Source: an uncultured Bacteroidota bacterium (GTDB lineage: Bacteria; Bacteroidota; Bacteroidia; Flavobacteriales; Flavobacteriaceae). From it: a DNA stretch of 64,000 bases. Positions 1 through 9,925 of this stretch are shown here, piece after piece. Position 1 is the stretch's first letter. The number at the start of each line of letters is the position of its first letter. Made by a program: the position numbers and the translations under genes. Location of the stretch: assembly GCA_902577515.1 (NCBI GenBank), contig CACGZJ010000004.1, positions 1 to 64,000 of the forward strand. The letters run 5' to 3'. Under the pieces are notes generated by a model, which did not search any database, had not been told where the DNA came from, and saw nothing but the letters and a program-made list of their open reading frames with translations.

Positions 1-479
1 GCAGGAGCTTCCTCAGCCTTAGCTTCCTCTTTTGCCTTAGATGCTTCTAATTTTTTCTTTCTATATTCCTCTTCTCTTTCTCTTGCTTCTTTTTTATTTG
101 ATTCAAGCGAGGCATTAACATCTTCAATTTTCTTTTGAATTTTTGCACTCTTTTCTTTCATCCACTTATCAAATCTTTTCTTTGCTTCAGCTTCTGTGAA
201 AGCACCTTTCTTTACACCTCCATCGAGATGTTTTTTAAGAAGAACACCAGAGTAAGATAATATCGCCTTAGCAGTATTTGTAGGTTGTGCACCTTTTCCT
301 ATCCAAGAAACTGCAGAATCAAAATTCAAGTCAATTGTTGCTGGGGATGTATTAGGGTCATAAGTACCAATTTTTTCCAGGTATTTACCATCTCTTTTAG
401 ATCTAGCATCTGCTGCTACTATCCAATAAAAAGGTTTACCCTTTTTTCCGTGTCTTTGTAATCTAATTTTTACTGCCAT
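1..479 (-). CDS. rpsP: 30S ribosomal protein S16 (partial, C-terminus beyond window)
   Basis: Structural protein of the small ribosomal subunit. It reads from an ATG at 479 leftwards and is still open at base 1, giving 159 codons. The N-terminus [19 protein letters not shown] and the following [19 protein letters not shown] are the S16 signature. The conserved domain ends near residue 85. A long tail rich in Lys, Glu and Ala follows, with predicted helix, which is usual for Bacteroidota S16 and longer than the roughly 80-residue enterobacterial protein. In Flavobacteriia this gene is often followed by rimM; that region lies outside the window. A consensus promoter and a small leader hairpin lie just upstream. 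Confidence 0.97.
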   Translation of the reverse strand, partial: MAVKIRLQRHGKKGKPFYWIVAADARSKRDGKYLEKIGTYDPNTSPATIDLNFDSAVSWIGKGAQPTNTAKAILSYSGVLLKKHLDGGVKKGAFTEAEAKKRFDKWMKEKSAKIQKKIEDVNASLESNKKEAREREEEYRKKKLEASKAKEEAKAEEAP

Positions 480-492
480 AATTTTAATGTTT

Positions 493-507
493 TGGGTTCA
501 CGACCCA
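493..507 (-). promoter_or_regulatory. hairpin in the rpsP 5' leader
   Basis: A perfect 5-bp stem (TGGGT / ACCCA, 5-base loop) lies between the predicted rpsP transcription start (about 520) and its ATG at 479. Two further G-U pairs could extend it. It is the only GC-rich patch in a very AT-rich leader. Flavobacteriia have been reported, from memory and unverified here, to carry a conserved ribosomal-protein leader upstream of the S16 gene. This hairpin may be part of such an autoregulatory element. Confidence 0.4.
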
Positions 508-526
508 GGTTACTAATTTTTGAAAG

Positions 527-554
527 CAAATTTAACAAAATATATTATACCCAA
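527..554 (-). promoter_or_regulatory. Bacteroidota-type promoter for rpsP
   Basis: On the minus strand a TTG (552-554) is followed after 17 bases by TAAATTTG (527-534). This matches the flavobacterial consensus TTG-N17-23-TAnnTTTG exactly. Transcription would start near 520, leaving a leader of about 40 bases with the hairpin at 493-507. Confidence 0.65.
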
Positions 555-666
555 TAATCTTTAATAAAGTTCTATAAGTATTTATCGATTAATAATAAGG
601 TAAATAATTGGTATATTTTTTTATTTAGATATGTATTTGATTAATTTTGAGTTTAAAATTTATCAG

Positions 667-1323
667 ATGGATTATTCAAAAGAATTTAAAAAATATGCTA
701 CAAAACATCATGGTGTAAGCTCTACTTATTATGATAAGATTATAAGCAGCATGACTCCTTATATTATTGAAGAGAGACAATTAAATGTAGCTCAGATGGA
801 TGTTTTCTCAAGATTAATGATGGATAGAATTATGTTTTTAGGAACTGCTATTACGGATAGTGTTGCAAATGTCATTCAGGCTCAATTACTTTTCTTGCAG
901 AGTACAGATTCATCAAGAGATATCCAAATGTATATAAATTCTCCTGGTGGTGGAGTATACGCGGGTCTTGGAATATATGATACAATGCAATACATAAAGC
1001 CAGATGTTTCTACAATTTGTACTGGATGTGCTGCATCAATGGCTGCAGTTCTTCTATGTGCAGGAAAGAAGGGAAAAAGATCTGCACTAAAACACTCAAG
1101 AGTTATGATACACCAGCCTTTAGGTGGAGTTTCTGGTCAAGCAGCTGATATTGAAATTACAGCAAGAGAAATTCTTAAGCTTAAAGACGAATTATATAAA
1201 ATTATTTCAAAACATACTGGGCAAACTTTCAAAAAGGTAAATGCTGATAGTGATAGAGACTATTGGATGAAGGCCGATGAAGCTCATAAATATGGTATGG
1301 TTGACGAAGTATTAAACAAATAA
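667..1323 (+). CDS. clpP: ATP-dependent Clp protease proteolytic subunit
   Basis: Serine peptidase that forms the tetradecameric ClpP barrel and degrades proteins unfolded by ClpX. The catalytic triad is visible: Ser124 in GCAASMAA, His149 in MIHQPLGG and Asp198 in DSDRDYW. The ATG at 667 ([11 protein letters not shown]) was chosen; an upstream in-frame ATG at 631 would add 12 hydrophobic residues not usual for the family. A possible -7 box TAATTTTG at 642-649 would start transcription between the two ATGs, which also favours 667. No good -33 element is visible. The gene is one base from clpX, so the two are almost certainly co-transcribed. At 218 residues it has a normal flavobacterial length. 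Confidence 0.97.
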   Translation: MDYSKEFKKYATKHHGVSSTYYDKIISSMTPYIIEERQLNVAQMDVFSRLMMDRIMFLGTAITDSVANVIQAQLLFLQSTDSSRDIQMYINSPGGGVYAGLGIYDTMQYIKPDVSTICTGCAASMAAVLLCAGKKGKRSALKHSRVMIHQPLGGVSGQAADIEITAREILKLKDELYKIISKHTGQTFKKVNADSDRDYWMKADEAHKYGMVDEVLNK

Positions 1324-1324
1324 T

Positions 1325-2554
1325 ATGAGTGAAGAAGAAATCTTGTGTTCTTTTTGTGGTAGAGCAAAATCTCAGACAAAATTATTAATAGCTGGTTTAG
1401 ATGCTCATATATGTGATATATGTATATCTCAAGCAGATATGATTCTTAAAGATGATGAATCTAGTAAAGATCTAGCTGATTTTGCTGTTGAGCTAAAACC
1501 TCCCAGGGAAATTAAAAGCTTCCTAGATCTTCATGTTATTGGTCAAGAAGATGCCAAAAAAACTTTATCAGTAGCCGTTTATAACCATTATAAAAGAATT
1601 AACCAGAAACATTTACAAGAAGAAATTGAAATACAAAAAAGTAATTTAATTCTAGTTGGACCTACAGGTACAGGTAAAACTCTTTTAGCTCAAACTATAT
1701 CAAAATTTTTGAATGTACCTATTGCAATTGTTGATGCCACAGTTCTTACTGAAGCTGGCTATGTTGGTGAAGATGTTGAAAGTATTTTAAGTAAACTTCT
1801 TCAGGCTGCTGATTATGATATAGATAAAACTCAAAATGGAATTGTTTTTATCGACGAAATTGATAAAATTGCAAGAAAAAGCGATAATCCATCTATCACA
1901 AGAGATGTTTCAGGTGAAGGAGTTCAACAAGCATTACTTAAACTACTTGAAGGAACTATTGTAAATGTTCCTCCCAAAGGAGGAAGAAAACATCCAGATC
2001 AAAAATTCATAGAGATTGATACATCTAATATTCTTTTTATTGCAGGGGGAGCTTTTGATGGAATAGAAAAAATAATTAGAACCAGATTAAATCTTCAATC
2101 TATTGGATTTAAACCTGCAAATGAGAAAGTAATTAATGAATATGAAGAAAATGTTTTAAGATATATAAACCCACATGATATAAGATCATATGGACTAATT
2201 CCTGAAATTATTGGAAGATTACCTGTTATGTGTCATTTAAATCCGTTAACTAAAGATGCTTTAAGAGATATTATGACAATTCCAAAAAATGCATTGATTA
2301 AACAATATACTAGGCTTTTTGAAATGGACGATATTAACTTCTTAATCACTCCAGGTGCGATTGACTATATCGTGGACAAGGCATATGAGTTTAAGTTAGG
2401 TGCTAGAGGATTAAGAACTTTATGTGAAGCAATTTTAAATGATGCTATGTTTAATTTGCCAAGTTCTGGAGAGAACGAATTAAAAATCACAAAGCTCTAT
2501 GCGGACGAAAAGCTTCAAAAAATTGATCTATCCTACTTAAAAGCAGTTTCCTAA
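1325..2554 (+). CDS. clpX: ATP-dependent Clp protease ATP-binding subunit ClpX
   Basis: AAA+ unfoldase that recognises tagged substrates and threads them into ClpP. An N-terminal zinc-binding domain has Cys8, Cys11, Cys30 and Cys33. Walker A is GPTGTGKT at 112-119, Walker B is FIDEID, and the substrate-gripping pore loop GYVG and the RKH loop (GGRKHPDQ) are both present. Length 409 is normal. The start is an ATG one base after the clpP stop. The stop overlaps the converging GH3-family gene by four bases (CTAA serves both stops), leaving no room for an intrinsic terminator between them. Confidence 0.98.
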   Translation: MSEEEILCSFCGRAKSQTKLLIAGLDAHICDICISQADMILKDDESSKDLADFAVELKPPREIKSFLDLHVIGQEDAKKTLSVAVYNHYKRINQKHLQEEIEIQKSNLILVGPTGTGKTLLAQTISKFLNVPIAIVDATVLTEAGYVGEDVESILSKLLQAADYDIDKTQNGIVFIDEIDKIARKSDNPSITRDVSGEGVQQALLKLLEGTIVNVPPKGGRKHPDQKFIEIDTSNILFIAGGAFDGIEKIIRTRLNLQSIGFKPANEKVINEYEENVLRYINPHDIRSYGLIPEIIGRLPVMCHLNPLTKDALRDIMTIPKNALIKQYTRLFEMDDINFLITPGAIDYIVDKAYEFKLGARGLRTLCEAILNDAMFNLPSSGENELKITKLYADEKLQKIDLSYLKAVS

Positions 2555-4053
2555 TTCATTGAAATTAATTCTTCAATAAACTGTCTTGAATTTGATAATC
2601 TTGGAATTTTATTCTGTCCTCCAAGCTTATTCTTAGAAGATAGCCAATCATAAAAAAGATTCTTTCTTGCAACAATTAGTTTTGGTAGCTTTAGTGTTGA
2701 GCTTTTATACCTCTTTGCCTCATAATCAGAATTAAGGCTTTGAAGATTTAGATCAAGTATTTCCATAAATTTATTTAGATCATCAGGTTGTTTATCAAAC
2801 TCAATTAACCACTCATGAGAGCCTTTTGTTTTACTACCCATAAAAATTGGGCCTACAGTGAAGTCAGATATTGAAGACTTTGTTAACTCAGAAGTTAAGG
2901 ATAATGCCTTTTCTGCATTTTCAATTACCAGCTCCTCACCAAAAACATTTATAAAATGTTTTGTCCTTCCAGTTATCTTAATTCTGAATGGATTTAAGCA
3001 AGTGAACTTAACTGTATCACCAATTTTATATCTCCACAGACCAGAATTTGTTGTTATTACCATTGCATAATTTACATTTAGTTTAACATCAGCTAATGAA
3101 ACAATTTCCTGTTCTGATCCGTTAGCTGGATAAAATTCATAGAATATACCGTAATCTAACATAAGTAGTAGCTCACTTGATTCGTTCTGATCTTGAATTG
3201 CAAAAAATCCTTCAGAGGCATTATAAATTTCAAAATATTTGAAATCTTTTGATGGAAATAATTTTTTGTAGAGATTTTTGTAGGGCTCGAAACTTACTCC
3301 TCCATGAAAATAAACTTCACAATCATTCCAAATATCAATAACATTGTTTCTGCCAGTTTTTTCAATTACTTTTTGAAGTAACGATAACATCCAAGAAGGA
3401 ACACCTGCAAAGCTTGTCACTTTTTGACTTAAAGATTCATTTATTATTGCCTCAACTTTTTCTTCCCACTCTGGAATTAATGAAACTTTTGAACTTGGCG
3501 TACTGCTTAGTTCAGCCCAAAAAGGTAAATTGTCAATTATAATAGCAGATAAATCACCATAATAGCTGCTATTATTTTCATAGATATCCTTAGACCCTCC
3601 TAGTCTTAAACATTTTCCTGCTAGTAATTGTGAATTTATATTATTATTAAAGTATAATGATAACATATCTTTTCCAGCCTTGTAATGACAATCTTCCAAA
3701 GACTCAAAACTTATTGGGATAAATTTACTTTTAGCATTAGTGGTTCCACTTGATTTTGCAAACCATTTTATGGAAGTTCTCCAAAATATGTTTTGCTCAC
3801 CTCTTCTATTCCTTTCAATATCGGTGTATATATCTTCATATGATACAATTGGAACCCTTTCTTTAAAATCATCATAAGATGCTATTGTTTTAAAATCATT
3901 CTTTTTTCCAATTTCAGTATCAATAGAATAAACAACAAGTTTTCTAAGAACCTCTTGTTGTACTTCTATAGGATAGTCTTTAAATAATTCTATTTGACTA
4001 ATCCTTCTTTTTAAAAAAAAGGATGCAACAGAATTAAAAATTGGAATTGGCAT
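2551..4053 (-). CDS. GH3-family acyl-adenylate/amido synthetase-like protein
   Basis: 500 residues resembling the GH3 auxin-responsive promoter family, a branch of the ANL adenylating enzymes. In plants GH3 enzymes activate a carboxylic acid with ATP and join it to an amino acid. Visible signatures are [15 protein letters not shown] near residue 105 (phosphate-binding loop), the [12 protein letters not shown] segment in mid-protein (adenine/acyl pocket) and [12 protein letters not shown] followed by [17 protein letters not shown] near the C-terminal hinge. Bacterial members are widespread in Bacteroidota, but the substrate here is unknown. It is unrelated to glycoside hydrolase family 3, also present in this window. 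It stands alone, overlaps clpX at the stop, and has an ATG start. Confidence 0.85.
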   Translation of the reverse strand: MPIPIFNSVASFFLKRRISQIELFKDYPIEVQQEVLRKLVVYSIDTEIGKKNDFKTIASYDDFKERVPIVSYEDIYTDIERNRRGEQNIFWRTSIKWFAKSSGTTNAKSKFIPISFESLEDCHYKAGKDMLSLYFNNNINSQLLAGKCLRLGGSKDIYENNSSYYGDLSAIIIDNLPFWAELSSTPSSKVSLIPEWEEKVEAIINESLSQKVTSFAGVPSWMLSLLQKVIEKTGRNNVIDIWNDCEVYFHGGVSFEPYKNLYKKLFPSKDFKYFEIYNASEGFFAIQDQNESSELLLMLDYGIFYEFYPANGSEQEIVSLADVKLNVNYAMVITTNSGLWRYKIGDTVKFTCLNPFRIKITGRTKHFINVFGEELVIENAEKALSLTSELTKSSISDFTVGPIFMGSKTKGSHEWLIEFDKQPDDLNKFMEILDLNLQSLNSDYEAKRYKSSTLKLPKLIVARKNLFYDWLSSKNKLGGQNKIPRLSNSRQFIEELISMN

Positions 4054-4094
4054 GGATTATATATATTTAACATAAAAATAGTAAACAAAAAATT

Positions 4095-4886
4095 ATGTTT
4101 TCAGGAGTAATAAAAAAAATGATTTCAATACATCATGATCCTATTCGATATATGCTAGATTTTGAAAATGATCTTTTATTTCTTAATCAGTTTATAGGTA
4201 AAAATATCAAATTAAAAAAGACAGGTTATTGTTGTCTATCATGCTCTGAAAATATTGAAATTTTTGCAAATGGTTTTTGTAAAAAATGCTTTTTTGAGTC
4301 TCCAATGTCTGGTGATTGGGTAATGAAACCTGAGTTAAGTAAAGCTCACATGGAAATTGAAGATAGAGACCTTGAATATGAAAAAAAAATTCAAATTCAA
4401 GATCATATTGTTTACCTCTCAAAAACAAGTGAAACAAAAGTTGGTGTTACGAGATCAAATAATAAAATTACAAGGTGGATTGATCAAGGAGCTATTGAAG
4501 CTATTGAATTAATTAAAGTTCCTAATCGATATTTGGCTGGGATAGCTGAAGTAAAATTAAAACAGAAATTTTCTGACAAAACAAATTGGCGTAAAATGCT
4601 TACAAGTCAAATTAATGATTCAAATTTAAAAAATGATAAAGAAGTAGCTCTTGAATTCCTGGCTAATGATTTTAAAGATTACTTTTTGATAGATACTGAG
4701 GTAATTAAATTTAACTATCGATTAGATAATCCAATTGACTCAGTTAAATCAGTAAGCCTTAAAAAGTCTGATGAAATAAATGGAAAGTTAATTGGAATTA
4801 AGGGACAATATTTAATTTTTGAAGATTCAAGTGTATTTAATGTTCGATCTAATGAAGGGTTTCTAATTGATCTAACTATTGATTAA
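4095..4886 (+). CDS. DUF2797 family protein
   Basis: 263 residues of a family with no assigned function. Two CxxC pairs (Cys47/Cys50 and Cys62/Cys65) form a probable zinc ribbon near the N-terminus. Conserved-looking segments follow: SPMSGDWVMKPELSKAH, then KVGVTRSNNKITRWIDQGA and AGIAEVKLKQKFSDKTNWRKML. The KVGVTR...RWIDQGA part resembles a GIY-YIG-like or nucleic-acid-associated fold, but that is only an impression. No signal peptide or membrane segment, so it is cytoplasmic. It is divergent from the GH3-family gene (41-base gap) and overlaps rluF by 11 bases tail to tail. Confidence 0.8.
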   Translation: MFSGVIKKMISIHHDPIRYMLDFENDLLFLNQFIGKNIKLKKTGYCCLSCSENIEIFANGFCKKCFFESPMSGDWVMKPELSKAHMEIEDRDLEYEKKIQIQDHIVYLSKTSETKVGVTRSNNKITRWIDQGAIEAIELIKVPNRYLAGIAEVKLKQKFSDKTNWRKMLTSQINDSNLKNDKEVALEFLANDFKDYFLIDTEVIKFNYRLDNPIDSVKSVSLKKSDEINGKLIGIKGQYLIFEDSSVFNVRSNEGFLIDLTID

Positions 4887-5568
4887 ATAACTGTTTTACC
4901 TCTTCTTCACTCAAATCTCTATACTCACCTATATTAATATCTAAATGAATATCCATAATTCTAGTCCTTTTTAATTTAGTTACTCTGTAACCTAATACTT
5001 CACACATTCTTCTTATCTGCCTATTCATTCCCTGGGTTAAAATAATTTTAAATCTATTATCATTAATCCTCTTTACATAACACCTTTTAGTCATTTTACC
5101 CATAATTCTGACACCCCTTCTCATTCTTTCAATAAAATCTTGTGTTATATTTTTATTAACCCATACCATATATTCTTTCTCCTTCTTATTTTCTGCCCTT
5201 AAAACATTATTTACAATGTCTCCGTTATTTGTAAGTAGTATTAGACCTTCACTTTGTTTATCTATTCTTCCAATTGTAAAAAGCCTCTCTTTGTGATTAA
5301 TAAAACCAATAATATTATCTTTTACTTTTGGGTTTCCTGTACATTCAATTCCAACAGGCTTATTGAATGCTATATAGACTATGTTTCTATTAATATTTTG
5401 AATTATTTCACCATCAACTTTAATCTCATCATCTATATTTACCTTAGATCCTAACTCAGCAACTTTACCATTAATATATACTCTGCCATTAGAAATATAC
5501 TCATCAGCTTTTCTTCTTGAGCAGAATCCAACTTCACTTAAGTACTTATTAATTCTTTTTAATTCCAA
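4876..5568 (-). CDS. rluF: 23S rRNA pseudouridine synthase, RluF/RluB type
   Basis: Isomerises specific uridines of 23S rRNA to pseudouridine. An S4 RNA-binding domain spans about residues 5-55 (RINKYLSEVGFCSRRKADEYI). The RsuA-family catalytic block GRIDKQSEGL has the essential Asp at 103. A C-terminal QGMNRQIRRMCEVLGY motif completes the family pattern. The start is TTG at 5568, directly after the TAG stop of the upstream transporter; no ATG alternative would keep the S4 domain. It is probably translated together with that gene. Length 230 fits RluF/RsuA. Confidence 0.9.
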   Translation of the reverse strand: MELKRINKYLSEVGFCSRRKADEYISNGRVYINGKVAELGSKVNIDDEIKVDGEIIQNINRNIVYIAFNKPVGIECTGNPKVKDNIIGFINHKERLFTIGRIDKQSEGLILLTNNGDIVNNVLRAENKKEKEYMVWVNKNITQDFIERMRRGVRIMGKMTKRCYVKRINDNRFKIILTQGMNRQIRRMCEVLGYRVTKLKRTRIMDIHLDINIGEYRDLSEEEVKQLFNQ

Positions 5569-6273
5569 CTAACTAAGTTTAATTTCTTCTCCAACTTTTA
5601 AATTGAATTTTTTTCTAAAAATCCATACAAAAAGATATAAAAGGGGTGTATCTAATAAGGCAACAATTACCTTAAATAAAAATCCAGAAATAATTAGAAC
5701 TAAAAATTTATCCTCTGGAAGAATTCCAAAAACAATAAGTAATGATACAATTGTAAATGTGTCTAAAAATTGTGATGTAAAAGTTGAAAAATTGTTTCTT
5801 AACCAAAGATATTTTCCATTAGTAAGCTTTTTCCAAAAATGGTAAATTCTGATATCTATAAATTGAGCAAACAAGTATGTCAACATAGATGCCAATACTG
5901 CTAATGGAGCATTGAGAAAAACACTGTTAAACGTTTCATCATCAATTGGTGATGCATCTATGGCGGGAACTTGGCTTGATATAAATATTAAGATAATTGA
6001 AAAAATTGATGCAAATATCCCAGTTATTACAACTTGATCTGCTTTCTTTCTTCCATAAATCTCAGATATTAAGTCTGTAATTAAAAATGTTAGAGGATAC
6101 GGTAAAATACCAACTGATAACTCAAAAAGTTTTACACCTAATAAATTAATATCAAATGGATACCAATAAAATATTTTAGTAAATATTAAATTTGATGCAA
6201 CTAGTGAAGTAATAAATAATCCTGCAAGAATTAAATATATATTATTTGCTAGAGTAATTTTTTTGGAATTCAT
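5569..6273 (-). CDS. yhhQ: queuosine precursor transporter (YhhQ/VUT family)
   Basis: Integral membrane protein of 234 residues with about six hydrophobic helices. The family imports deazaguanine precursors of the modified tRNA base queuosine. Visible family signatures include GILPYPLTFLITDLISEIYGRKKA (about residues 55-78; charged Asp/Glu inside the membrane region) and FLDTFTIVSLL further on. Its ATG at 6273 lies only nine bases from the divergent folK ATG at 6283, so both promoters must sit inside or across the opposing coding regions. Downstream, rluF starts with no gap, suggesting a transporter-plus-RNA-modification transcript. Confidence 0.9.
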   Translation of the reverse strand: MNSKKITLANNIYLILAGLFITSLVASNLIFTKIFYWYPFDINLLGVKLFELSVGILPYPLTFLITDLISEIYGRKKADQVVITGIFASIFSIILIFISSQVPAIDASPIDDETFNSVFLNAPLAVLASMLTYLFAQFIDIRIYHFWKKLTNGKYLWLRNNFSTFTSQFLDTFTIVSLLIVFGILPEDKFLVLIISGFLFKVIVALLDTPLLYLFVWIFRKKFNLKVGEEIKLS

Positions 6274-6282
6274 ATAAAAATT

Positions 6283-6765
6283 ATGAGTAAAGTTTATTTA
6301 TCATTAGGTTCAAACAAAGGTAATCGTTCTGTATTAATAAATAAAGCGACATATGAAATTGAGAAAAAAATTGGAATAATAATTTCTAGATCAAGTATGT
6401 ATCAATCAAAGTCTTGGGGTTTTAATTCCAATGATTTTTATAATATATGTTTACTTATTGATACAGATATTGAGCCAAAATCTTTATTAATAAACTTAAA
6501 AAAGATTGAAAAATCAATGGGAAGAGAAGATATTGACGGTAGTTATTCTGATAGGTTCATAGATATTGATATTCTCTTCTATGATAATCTAATAATAGAT
6601 TCTGAAGACTTAAAAATCCCTCATCCAAAAATTGAAATCAGAAAATTTGTTTTAGTCCCAATGTTAGAAATAGCAGATGATTATATGCATCCAATTTTGA
6701 ATAAAACAATTAATGAATTAGACAATGACTGTGATGATCAGGATACTCCTTTAAAAATAATTTAG
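6283..6765 (+). CDS. folK: 2-amino-4-hydroxy-6-hydroxymethyldihydropteridine pyrophosphokinase
   Basis: Transfers pyrophosphate from ATP to hydroxymethyl-dihydropterin in folate synthesis. The N-terminal SLGSNKGNR and the signature RFIDIDILFYDN (Asp94 and Asp96 bind Mg) are present, followed by IPHPKIEIRKFVLVPMLEIA. Length 160 is normal for a single-domain HPPK. Start is ATG, nine bases from the divergent yhhQ start. The stop shares four bases (TTAG) with the converging methyltransferase gene. Confidence 0.95.
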   Translation: MSKVYLSLGSNKGNRSVLINKATYEIEKKIGIIISRSSMYQSKSWGFNSNDFYNICLLIDTDIEPKSLLINLKKIEKSMGREDIDGSYSDRFIDIDILFYDNLIIDSEDLKIPHPKIEIRKFVLVPMLEIADDYMHPILNKTINELDNDCDDQDTPLKII

Positions 6766-7292
6766 ATTTCGGTTTTTTGATAAAAGTCCCACAGAATAAT
6801 TCCTGCTGCTACTGAAACATTTAAAGAATGTTTAGTACCAACTTGAGGTATTTCAAGAACTTGATCAGATGCTAAAATTATTTCATCTGAAACACCGTCT
6901 ACTTCATTGCCAAATACAAAGGCATATTTTATACCTTGTTCAGGAATAAATTTTTCAATTTTTAATGATTTATCAGCTTGCTCAACTGAAATAACTTTAA
7001 TGCCCTTATTCTTTAGATTTTTGATTGTATCTATTACATCCTCTGTATATTCCCAATCAACAGAATCAGATGACCCAAGTGCTGTTTTTTCCATCTTAGT
7101 ATTTTCAGGAGTAGCAGTATATCCTGAAATAATAATTTTTTCAATCAAAAAAGAATCAGAAGTCCTAAAGATTGAACCAACATTATAAATACTTCTGATA
7201 TTATCTAAAATCACAATTGCTGATGTTTTCTTGGATTTTTTAAACTCCTCTATGGTCTTTCTATTTAATTGAGCATTTCTTAATTTTCGCAT
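6762..7292 (-). CDS. TrmH/SpoU-family RNA 2'-O-methyltransferase
   Basis: SAM-dependent methyltransferase of the SPOUT class, acting on tRNA or rRNA ribose. The three SpoU motifs can be read: ILDNIRSIYNVGSIFRTSD near the N-terminus, FVFGNEVDGVSDE in the middle and EIPQVGTKHSLNVSVAAGIILWDF at the end, where the trefoil knot forms. At 176 residues it is the short form without extra RNA-binding domain, so the target base cannot be read from the sequence. ATG start. It is divergent from mutS with 44 bases between. Confidence 0.92.
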   Translation of the reverse strand: MRKLRNAQLNRKTIEEFKKSKKTSAIVILDNIRSIYNVGSIFRTSDSFLIEKIIISGYTATPENTKMEKTALGSSDSVDWEYTEDVIDTIKNLKNKGIKVISVEQADKSLKIEKFIPEQGIKYAFVFGNEVDGVSDEIILASDQVLEIPQVGTKHSLNVSVAAGIILWDFYQKTEI

Positions 7293-7336
7293 TAGAGTAA
7301 AAATAAAAATATTTACATTAGCATAAATACAAAACA

Positions 7337-9925
7337 GTGACTAAAACGAGTAAAATCACACCTTTGATGAAGCAGTATAATGATATTAAGTCTAAATATC
7401 CTGACACTATACTTTTGTTTAGAGTAGGTGATTTTTATGAAACTTTTGGTGAAGACGCAATACTAGCATCAAAGATTTTAGGTATAGTCTTAACAAAAAG
7501 AGGAGCTGGTTCAAGTAGTGAAGTTGAGCTAGCTGGATTTCCTCACCACTCAATTGAAAACTATCTTCCTAAACTGGTTAAGGCAGGAAATAGAGTTGCA
7601 GTCTGTGACCAATTGGAAGATCCAAAGCTTACAAAAAAAATTGTCAAAAGAGGAGTTACGGAAATAGTTACTCCAGGAATAGCAATTAATGATGGAGTGC
7701 TTGATCAGAAAAAAAATAATTACTTAGCATCTTTACACATTGAAAAAAATGAATTTGGAATTTCATTTCTAGATGTATCAACTGGAGATTTTTATGTATC
7801 TCAAGGTGACTTAAAATTAGTTGATCAACTTATTTCAAACTTTTCTCCTAATGAAATATTGGTTTCAAAACCATCAAAAAATAAATTTTTTGAGTTGTTA
7901 GGAAACTCATACAACGTTTATCCATTAGATGATTGGGTTTATGACAACTCTTATTCAGAAAATAAGTTGCTTGATCATTTTAATATAAAGAGTTTGAAGG
8001 GTTTTGGTGTCGAGGATATAAATTTAGGTACTGTAGCTGCTGGATCCATTATTCATTATTTAGATGATACAGAGCATAATAATCTTACTCATATATCAAG
8101 CCTTCAAAGAATATTCCCGGAGTCTTATGTATGGATGGATAGATTCACTATGAAAAATCTTGAGTTGTTTAATTCAAACTCTATAAATGGTTTTAATCTT
8201 TCTGATACTATTGATGAGACAATAACTAGTATGGGATCAAGAAAACTTAAAAGCTGGATTGCATTTCCATTGATTGATAAAAAAGAGATAAAGAAAAGAC
8301 AAGAAATTGTTCAATCAATAATGAGTAATGATGAAATAAGTAGATTACTTGATATTAATCTAAATAATATTTCAGATATAGAAAGGTTAATGTCAAAAAT
8401 TGCTACATATAAAATTTCACCTAGAGAACTAGTTAATTTAAAATGTTCATTGGAAAATGTTGATCTAATTAAAGACTCTCTATTAGTTTACAGTGGTGTT
8501 TTAAAAAATTATGGTAAATCATTACCCAATTCTAAAAGTATAATAAGAGAAATATCTAAGACCTTAAAGGATGATTCTCCAGTTTCAATATTGAAAGGAG
8601 ATTTTATTAAAGATGGTTTCTCAAAAGAACTTGATGGTCTTAGGAAGATAAGATCGTCAGGTAAGGAATATCTTAATCAAATCCTGGAAAGAGAGACTGA
8701 AAAAACTAATATTCCGTCGTTAAAGATCTCATTTAATAATGTTTTTGGATATTACATTGAGGTAAGAAATACCCATAAAGAAAAAGTTCCAGAGGACTGG
8801 ATAAGAAAGCAAACTCTTGTTAATGCGGAAAGATATATTACACAGGAATTAAAAGAATATGAGGAAAAAATAATAAATGCAGATGATAAAATAAAAAATC
8901 TTGAGCTTAAGTTATTTTTAAAATTGTTAGATAAACTTCAAGATAGCCTTTTAATACTAAAATTGGTTTCAGATAAAATTTCTGTAATTGATATTTTAAA
9001 CTCTTTCTCAAAAAGAGCAGTCAGATATAAATATTGTTGCCCTAAGATAACAAGTACAAAAAAAATCGAAATAATTGAAGGAAGACATCCAGTAATTGAA
9101 GCAAATCTTCCCCCTGGAGAAAGATATATTCCTAACGATATATTTCTTGATACTGATCAGCAAATTATAATGATTACCGGTCCAAATATGTCTGGTAAAT
9201 CTGCTATTTTAAGACAAACTGCATTAATTACTATTTTAGCTCAAATAGGTAGTCTTGTCCCTGCTAAAGAGATGAATTTTTCTATTGTTGATAGGATATT
9301 CACAAGAGTAGGTGCTAGTGATAATATTTCTATGGGTGAGTCAACTTTCATGGTTGAAATGAATGAAACAGCATCAATTTTAAATAATCTAACAGCTAAT
9401 AGTTTAATTCTACTTGATGAAATTGGAAGAGGAACAAGTACCTATGACGGTATTTCGATTGCTTGGGCAATAGCTGAGTTTTTACATGAAAATAAATTAA
9501 AACCTTATGTCCTTTTTGCAACTCATTACCATGATTTAAATGAGATGGAATCTATTTACAAGGGAATAAGAAATTTTAATGTTAGTGTAAAAGAGACAAA
9601 AGATGATGTAATTTTTTTAAGAAAACTAGTTAAGGGAGGAAGTAATCATAGTTTTGGAATACATGTTGCTAAGATGGCTGGAATGCCAAAACTTGTGCTT
9701 AGTTCGGCAGAGAATAAATTAAAGCTTATGGAGACTAGTAGGCCTAACAATTTAAAAGTAAATAAAAGCGACGATAATCTTCAGCTTAGTTTTTTTGATA
9801 TAGAAGATCCCAAAATGCAAGAAATAAGAAAAATTATTGAAGACTTAGATATTGATAATTTAAGTCCTGTTGAGGCACTATTAAAATTAAACCAGATAAA
9901 AAAGGAAATAAAAGATGGAGATTGA
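7337..9925 (+). CDS. mutS: DNA mismatch repair protein MutS
   Basis: Recognises base mismatches and small loops and recruits MutL. The mismatch-contacting motif GDFYETF (Phe-x-Glu) lies near residue 34, the Walker A GPNMSGKS at 615-622, followed by DEIGRGTSTYDG and ATHYHDL. Length 862 matches MutS1, which carries no nuclease domain. The start is GTG at 7337, giving MTKTSKITPLMKQYNDIK, the usual N-terminus. A separate small gene for an Smr domain overlaps its last 11 bases. Confidence 0.97.
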   Translation: MTKTSKITPLMKQYNDIKSKYPDTILLFRVGDFYETFGEDAILASKILGIVLTKRGAGSSSEVELAGFPHHSIENYLPKLVKAGNRVAVCDQLEDPKLTKKIVKRGVTEIVTPGIAINDGVLDQKKNNYLASLHIEKNEFGISFLDVSTGDFYVSQGDLKLVDQLISNFSPNEILVSKPSKNKFFELLGNSYNVYPLDDWVYDNSYSENKLLDHFNIKSLKGFGVEDINLGTVAAGSIIHYLDDTEHNNLTHISSLQRIFPESYVWMDRFTMKNLELFNSNSINGFNLSDTIDETITSMGSRKLKSWIAFPLIDKKEIKKRQEIVQSIMSNDEISRLLDINLNNISDIERLMSKIATYKISPRELVNLKCSLENVDLIKDSLLVYSGVLKNYGKSLPNSKSIIREISKTLKDDSPVSILKGDFIKDGFSKELDGLRKIRSSGKEYLNQILERETEKTNIPSLKISFNNVFGYYIEVRNTHKEKVPEDWIRKQTLVNAERYITQELKEYEEKIINADDKIKNLELKLFLKLLDKLQDSLLILKLVSDKISVIDILNSFSKRAVRYKYCCPKITSTKKIEIIEGRHPVIEANLPPGERYIPNDIFLDTDQQIIMITGPNMSGKSAILRQTALITILAQIGSLVPAKEMNFSIVDRIFTRVGASDNISMGESTFMVEMNETASILNNLTANSLILLDEIGRGTSTYDGISIAWAIAEFLHENKLKPYVLFATHYHDLNEMESIYKGIRNFNVSVKETKDDVIFLRKLVKGGSNHSFGIHVAKMAGMPKLVLSSAENKLKLMETSRPNNLKVNKSDDNLQLSFFDIEDPKMQEIRKIIEDLDIDNLSPVEALLKLNQIKKEIKDGD

